NCBI RefSeq assembly: GCF_001571265.1
Contig: NZ_BCTL01000037.1
Coordinates: forward strand, 18,675-82,674
DNA: 64,000 nt
Direction of reading: 5' to 3'
DNA from: Cedecea neteri NBRC 105707 = ATCC 33855
GTDB taxonomy: Bacteria; Pseudomonadota; Gammaproteobacteria; Enterobacterales; Enterobacteriaceae
The translations under genes and the position numbers were made by a program. The notes beneath the pieces were generated by a model. It had not been told where the DNA came from, ran no database searches, and was given only the letters and a program-made list of their open reading frames with translations. Each line of letters begins with the position of its first letter. Positions within the stretch are counted from its first letter, which is position 1. This document shows positions 60,290 through 64,000 of the stretch, in pieces.

Positions 60290-61083
60290 CACGTCAATCC
60301 TTCTCCGCTCCGTGGAGCGATGAGGCTATCGTGGCCTGGCTGGACGGTGAAATGCGCGATGACGAACGCCGCGCCTTTGACCAACAGCTTAATGACGATC
60401 CCACTCTGGCCGCTCGCGTTGAACAGCTAATGCAAAGCAACCAGCCCTGGGAACAGGCTTTTGCACCTCTACTGGAGGAAGCGCCGGTCAACCGCATGGA
60501 GGAAAAGCTGAATGTCCTGCTTCATCAGCCGGTGAACGTGAAGCCGCAGGCGAAAGGCATCAGCCGCCGCAGCCTGATAGCCGCTTCACTGAGTTTTCTC
60601 GCCGTCGGCGTGCTGGCCGGGCGCTTTATTCGCCCAGGTGAACAAAAGCTCAGCGGCGAGCCGGAAATTCGCGACCTGATTGCGCAGTACATGTCGCTCT
60701 ACAGCGCCGAAACGCTGGCCGACATCAACGTCACGCCCCAAGGTCTGCAAAGCGGCCTGAACCGTATGCAGCAGGATATCGGTCTGACGCTCACTCAGGC
60801 GGCCGTTGAGATCCCGGAAGCCGAGCTAAAAAGCGTGAGAATGCTGCGCTACGACAGCACCTCCATCGCGCAGATGGCTTATCTGCACGCCAGCTTCGGA
60901 CCGATGGCGCTGTGCATTTCCCGCAGCAAAACGAGCGACAGTACAGCGCTGAAGCACGAAGTCCGCCGTGGCCTCAACCTGGTCTGGTGGCGCAGTAAAG
61001 GGTATGAATATGTGCTGATAGGCCGCAACCCGCAGCAGGATTTACAGCAAAGCGGGGAGCGGCTCCAGCGGCAGGTAGTTTGA
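60286..61083 (+). CDS. Transmembrane anti-sigma factor
   Basis: 265-residue protein: cytosolic anti-sigma domain (about 1-60, WSDEAIVAWLDGEMRDDERR), one membrane helix (about 98-112, LIAASLSFLAVGVLAG, preceded by SRR) and a periplasmic domain to the end. Overlaps the sigma gene by ATGA, so the two are made together. It would hold the sigma factor until a periplasmic signal, perhaps from the TPR or cytochrome partners, releases it. Confidence 0.88.
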   Translation: MTRQSFSAPWSDEAIVAWLDGEMRDDERRAFDQQLNDDPTLAARVEQLMQSNQPWEQAFAPLLEEAPVNRMEEKLNVLLHQPVNVKPQAKGISRRSLIAASLSFLAVGVLAGRFIRPGEQKLSGEPEIRDLIAQYMSLYSAETLADINVTPQGLQSGLNRMQQDIGLTLTQAAVEIPEAELKSVRMLRYDSTSIAQMAYLHASFGPMALCISRSKTSDSTALKHEVRRGLNLVWWRSKGYEYVLIGRNPQQDLQQSGERLQRQVV

Positions 61084-61095
61084 ATTAGGACCCGG

Positions 61096-61872
61096 TTAAC
61101 GCCCAGGCTCGTTCAGCGGCCAGGATTCGAATAAATAACCGTCGAAGTTAATATCATCGACGTCGGACAGCTCCAGCAGCCGGTTTTTGACGTTTTCCAG
61201 ATGCTGCCACATGGCGTGTTTCGCGGCTTTGGCATCTTTCTTAATCAGCGCGGCGAGGATTTGTTTATGATCGGCAAGCCACTCTTGCCGATAAAGGTTG
61301 TTCTCCAGATGGCTGTGCAGCTGGATCCACATCGGGTTATTTTCACGCCACTGCCAGGATTGTTTGAACAACTCCACCAGCATGCTGTTGTGGGTGGCCT
61401 CGGCCACGGCAAGGTGGAACTGCCTGTCGCCGCTTTCGTTCCCGCCGGAAACCAGCTCCTGCTCTTGTATCTGCAAGGCCTGTCGCATTTTCAGGATATC
61501 TTCCCGGGTCGCCTGCTGGGCGGCGAACTCCGCGATATTGCTTTCCAGCAGTTGGCGAGCCTGCAGTAGCTCGAACGGCCCAGCATCGTTGCACTGGCTC
61601 GCTGGCGCATTTACCGTCTGATGGGGCATCGCAACGACAAAAATACCCGCACCACGGCGGACTTCCACCAGCCCTTCAATCTCCAGCATGATCAGCGCTT
61701 CGCGCACCACGGTGCGGCTAACCGACAACAACGCGGCGATTTCCCGTTCCGGCGGGAGCCTGTCTCCCAGGGCATATTGCTGGCGAGCAATCATGTCGCG
61801 CAGCATCACGCCAACTTCCTGATAAGGCCGCTGCGGCTGCGCGGAAGGTTTGTCCTGGATTTGCGGTTTCAT
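61096..61872 (-). CDS. uxuR: Hexuronate regulator UxuR
   Basis: FadR-type GntR repressor of 258 residues: winged helix (about 16-80, RLPPEREIAALLSVSRT) and FCD effector domain that binds fructuronate in the family. The blocks CNDAGPFELLQARQLLESNI and QWRENNPMWIQLHSHLENNL and the end YLFESWPL match E. coli UxuR more than ExuR. 74 bp downstream of uxuA on the same strand with an operator-like site between. Confidence 0.92.
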   Translation of the reverse strand: MKPQIQDKPSAQPQRPYQEVGVMLRDMIARQQYALGDRLPPEREIAALLSVSRTVVREALIMLEIEGLVEVRRGAGIFVVAMPHQTVNAPASQCNDAGPFELLQARQLLESNIAEFAAQQATREDILKMRQALQIQEQELVSGGNESGDRQFHLAVAEATHNSMLVELFKQSWQWRENNPMWIQLHSHLENNLYRQEWLADHKQILAALIKKDAKAAKHAMWQHLENVKNRLLELSDVDDINFDGYLFESWPLNEPGR

Positions 61873-61914
61873 CTTTACTCACTGCAGGTAGGGAATGAGC
61901 CGGACTATAGCATA

Positions 61915-61928
61915 ACTGGTTGACCCAT
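61915..61928. promoter_or_regulatory. UxuR/ExuR-type operator before uxuR
   Basis: ACTGGTTGACCCAT resembles the core TTGGTNNACCAA; it lies 43 bp before the uxuR start and would allow autoregulation. Confidence 0.55.
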
Positions 61929-61946
61929 TCCCTGGCCCGGCGAGCG

Positions 61947-63131
61947 CTATTTACCAAAGAACGCGCGCTGGATGGCCATCTCAACGCCGCGCACTTCAGC
62001 CAGCCCTTTCAGGCGGCCAATCGCTGAATAGCCTGGATTCACCTTTTTCTTCAGGTCGTCCAGCATTTGATGGCCATGATCCGGGCGCATTGGAATCAGT
62101 TCACTTTGCCCTGCTTCTTTACGGCGCTGCTCTTCTTCCACGATGGCTTTCACCACTTCATACATGTCCACATCGCCATAAAGGTGAGCGGCTTCATGGA
62201 AGGTTTTAGGATTGTCTTCCCGCAGCGTTGAGCGCAGGTGCGTGAAGTAGATACGCGGCCCAAAGCGTTTAATCATGCCGACCAGGTCGTTATCGGCCCG
62301 CACGCCGTAAGAGCCGGTGCACATAGTAAAGCCATTCGCCGGGCTATTAACCGCGTCCACCATCCACTGCATATCTTCCACGGTTGAAACAATGCGCGGC
62401 AGGCCAAGAATAGGTCGCGGAGGATCGTCCGGGTGAACCGCCATTTTGATGCCGACCTGCTCAGCAACGGGGATAATGGCCTCAAGGAAGTAGGCAAAGT
62501 TTTCGCGCAGCTTCGCTTTGTCGATATCTTTGTAGGTGTCCAGTTGGGCGCGGAACTGGTCGAGCGTATAGCCCTCTTCTGCGCCAGGGAGGCCAGCGAT
62601 GATGTTGCGGGTCAGCCGTGCTTTTTCATCCTCGCGCATTTCAGCGAAGCGTCGGTTTGCCTGCTCGATTTCTTCCGCGCTGTAGTCCGCTTCTGCCCCT
62701 TTGCGCTTCAAAATATGCAGCTCAAAAGCGGCGAATTCGATTTGGTCAAAGCGCAGCGCTTTGGAGCCGTCCGGCAGCGGGTATTCGAGATCGGTGCGCG
62801 TCCAGTCCAGTACCGGCATAAAGTTGTAGCACACGGTGTAGATACCGCATTCAGCCAGGTTGCGCAGGCTCTGGCGGTAATTCTCTATCCATAAATCATA
62901 TTGCCCGCGATGGGTTTTGATCTCTTCGTGGATAGGCACGCTTTCCACCACCGACCAGACCAGCCCGGCAGCCTCCACCACGGCTTTACGTTTTAGGATC
63001 TCTTCCACCGGCCAGACTTCGCCGTTCGGAATGTGGTGCAGCGCGGTAACGATGCCCGTCGCCCCCGCCTGCCGGGCGTCGGCCAGAGTGACCGGATCGT
63101 TTGGACCATACCAGCGCCAGGTTTGTTTCAT
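61947..63131 (-). CDS. uxuA: Mannonate dehydratase
   Basis: TIM-barrel enzyme that dehydrates D-mannonate to 2-keto-3-deoxygluconate in glucuronate breakdown. 394 residues as in E. coli ([38 protein letters not shown] with metal ligands; [11 protein letters not shown]). In E. coli uxuA is followed by uxuB and then uxuR; here uxuR follows uxuA directly and no uxuB is present. Two operator-like sequences lie upstream. Confidence 0.97.
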   Translation of the reverse strand: MKQTWRWYGPNDPVTLADARQAGATGIVTALHHIPNGEVWPVEEILKRKAVVEAAGLVWSVVESVPIHEEIKTHRGQYDLWIENYRQSLRNLAECGIYTVCYNFMPVLDWTRTDLEYPLPDGSKALRFDQIEFAAFELHILKRKGAEADYSAEEIEQANRRFAEMREDEKARLTRNIIAGLPGAEEGYTLDQFRAQLDTYKDIDKAKLRENFAYFLEAIIPVAEQVGIKMAVHPDDPPRPILGLPRIVSTVEDMQWMVDAVNSPANGFTMCTGSYGVRADNDLVGMIKRFGPRIYFTHLRSTLREDNPKTFHEAAHLYGDVDMYEVVKAIVEEEQRRKEAGQSELIPMRPDHGHQMLDDLKKKVNPGYSAIGRLKGLAEVRGVEMAIQRAFFGK

Positions 63132-63152
63132 GATATCCCCTTACAACTCAAA

Positions 63153-63164
63153 TTGGTTGACCAG
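63153..63164. promoter_or_regulatory. UxuR/ExuR-type operator 1 upstream of uxuA
   Basis: AAATTGGTTGACCAG: core TTGGTTGACCAG at 63153-63164, 22 bp before the uxuA ATG. Confidence 0.7.
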
Positions 63165-63254
63165 TAGCTATTTTTGATTGAGCGCCTGAATTTATGCGCC
63201 AGATGGCATCTAAATTCAGCCAATTTGAGCGGTGTGTCAATCTTCACGCGACAA

Positions 63255-63266
63255 TTGGTTAACCAA
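63255..63266. promoter_or_regulatory. UxuR/ExuR-type operator 2 upstream of uxuA
   Basis: AATTGGTTAACCAAAAT: a perfect palindrome TTGGTTAACCAA, 102 bp from site 1 (centre to centre), spacing that could allow looping. Confidence 0.72.
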
Positions 63267-63337
63267 AATCACAATTTAACACACAGCATTGCGAGGGAAA
63301 GGGCAAAAGCTATAGGACATCTCTAAACGGCAGGCAC

Positions 63338-63360
63338 AAAAAAACCCGCCATAGCGGGTT
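63338..63360 (-). terminator. Terminator of the cold-shock gene
   Basis: On the minus strand AACCCGC, loop TATG, GCGGGTT followed by T7; 29 bp after the stop. Confidence 0.9.
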
Positions 63361-63388
63361 TCTTTCACTTCTGAAACGTCAGGCTGAA

Positions 63389-63601
63389 TTACAGCGCAAC
63401 AACGTTAGCAGCGGCTGGGCCTTTAGCGCCGTTCTCGATAGAGAACTCAACTTTCTGGCCTTCGTCGAGAGTTTTGAAGCTATCGCTCTGGATTGCAGAG
63501 AAGTGTACGAATACATCTTTGCTGCCATCGGTAGGAGAGATGAAGCCGAAACCTTTCTCAGCGTTGAACCATTTTACCAAACCAGTCATTTTGTTAGACA
63601 T
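63389..63601 (-). CDS. csp: CspA-family cold-shock protein
   Basis: RNA chaperone of 70 residues with the two RNA-binding motifs KGFGFI and [26 protein letters not shown] and the tail [10 protein letters not shown] are nearest to CspG/CspB/CspA of E. coli rather than to the constitutive CspC or CspE. ATG at 63601 follows AAAAGGTAATATCT, the typical csp ribosome-binding region; the open frame continues ten codons upstream through it. A long 5' leader of cold-shock type precedes. Confidence 0.93.
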   Translation of the reverse strand: MSNKMTGLVKWFNAEKGFGFISPTDGSKDVFVHFSAIQSDSFKTLDEGQKVEFSIENGAKGPAAANVVAL

Positions 63602-63780
63602 AGATATTACCTTTTCATTTTCTTGAGCCACTAAACGCGGCGAACATGGTCTGTTCAGCAGAGTTGGACTTATTCGGGCACTTAGGAGGAGACTCGAGAA
63701 GAAGGGATATCTAAGATAGCGCTTGAACTGAGGACTGCTTTACTAAAACTGCTTTCATAAGGTCTGTGTTCCAAACCGGG
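63602..63780 (-). promoter_or_regulatory. Cold-shock 5' leader with cold box
   Basis: On the minus strand the leader opens GGTTTGGAACACAGACC (63761-63777), like the cspA cold box TTTGACGTACAGACC, followed by AAAGCAG as in cspA. The distance to the ATG (about 175 nt) fits the long structured leaders that act as RNA thermosensors. The promoter elements themselves were not clear. Confidence 0.7.
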
Positions 63781-64000
63781 AGCTAATCTCTCACGTCCGC
63801 CGTGATTTAGCAAGGGTTAAGGATAAATAAAAAAAATTCTCATTTAAGGGAGCGTGAAGCTGTTGGCTGCTCACACAAGTTATCTATAAAGAGATCGCCT
63901 TAAGCTCCGTTCACCCGTATATCTGTTTCCCCTACACGTTCAGAGACAGTGAACGTGTCAGGTGGCATTACGCCATGCCCCCTGACGCCCCCCGGCGCCC
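63781..64000. other. Right end of window, nothing assigned
   Basis: 220 bp at the window edge. It should include the csp promoter on the minus strand. The last 20 bases are C-rich (CCCCCTGACGCCCCCCGGCG). No gene start or end was recognised. Confidence 0.4.

Overview
The window is chromosomal DNA from a member of the Enterobacteriaceae that is not Escherichia. Protein sequences of the housekeeping genes (rsmC, holD, rimI, glnE, cca, uppP, folB, tsaD, rpsU, dnaG, rpoD, mug) follow the E. coli proteins closely from memory, and two blocks keep E. coli-like gene order: yjjG-rimI-holD / rsmC / three tRNA-Leu / yjjZ / fhuF / yjjP-yjjB, and hldE-glnE-ygiF / ygiM-cca / uppP / folB / plsY / tsaD / rpsU-dnaG-rpoD / mug / ileX. 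In E. coli these blocks lie far apart; here they are joined through an adenine-use locus. The genus cannot be fixed from the sequence alone.

Layout. 1-5.4 kb: ribosome and DNA polymerase accessory genes, three tRNA-Leu(CAG) genes, and iron genes yjjZ and fhuF, both behind Fur-like boxes, with a diguanylate cyclase between them. 5.4-13.4 kb: a Lac-family PTS (IIB, IIC, no IIA), a YbaK-like deacylase, an AraC/EamA divergent pair, the YjjPB exporter, ohrR-ohr, yjjA and cdh. 13.4-17.7 kb: a LysR regulator divergent from ade and an AzgA-type permease, with two PurR-like boxes between. 17.7-35.2 kb: the conserved LPS, nitrogen-control, tRNA-processing and macromolecular-synthesis genes, interrupted by a stand-alone, Pseudomonas-like indole-3-glycerol-phosphate synthase. 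35.2-38.7 kb: an AT-rich accessory segment right after tRNA-Ile ileX holding an internally deleted IS3-family element, a colicin A-type immunity gene and a convergent, frameshifted and N-terminally truncated pore-forming colicin gene. 38.8-41.3 kb: a chemoreceptor and an exported cupin.

41.7-49.4 kb: a probable catabolic island. A creatininase-family hydrolase and a LysR regulator flank a tightly packed operon encoding a BMP/nucleoside-type ABC importer (binding protein, double ATPase, two permeases), a cupin and a RutB-like isochorismatase-fold amidohydrolase. The set suggests import of a nucleoside or cyclic ureide/amide and its stepwise hydrolysis; the substrate is not known. 49.4-56.5 kb: a beta-glucoside locus (phospho-beta-glucosidase, BglK kinase, GntR regulator, PTS IIB and IIC, BglH-like porin), again without IIA. 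56.6-61.1 kb: a secreted histidine phosphatase, an S-adenosylhomocysteinase-like protein with altered active-site residues, and a cytochrome b561 / TPR / ECF sigma / anti-sigma operon. 61.1-63.6 kb: uxuR-uxuA with three UxuR/ExuR-type operator sequences, and a CspA-family gene with a cold-shock 5' leader.

The points most worth following up are the BMP-creatininase-RutB-like operon, the SAHH-like protein, the extra TrpC, the colicin remnant with its A8 frameshift site, and the sigma-factor operon with an apparently non-standard start codon. All homology statements rest on reading the sequence and recalled family knowledge; no search was run.
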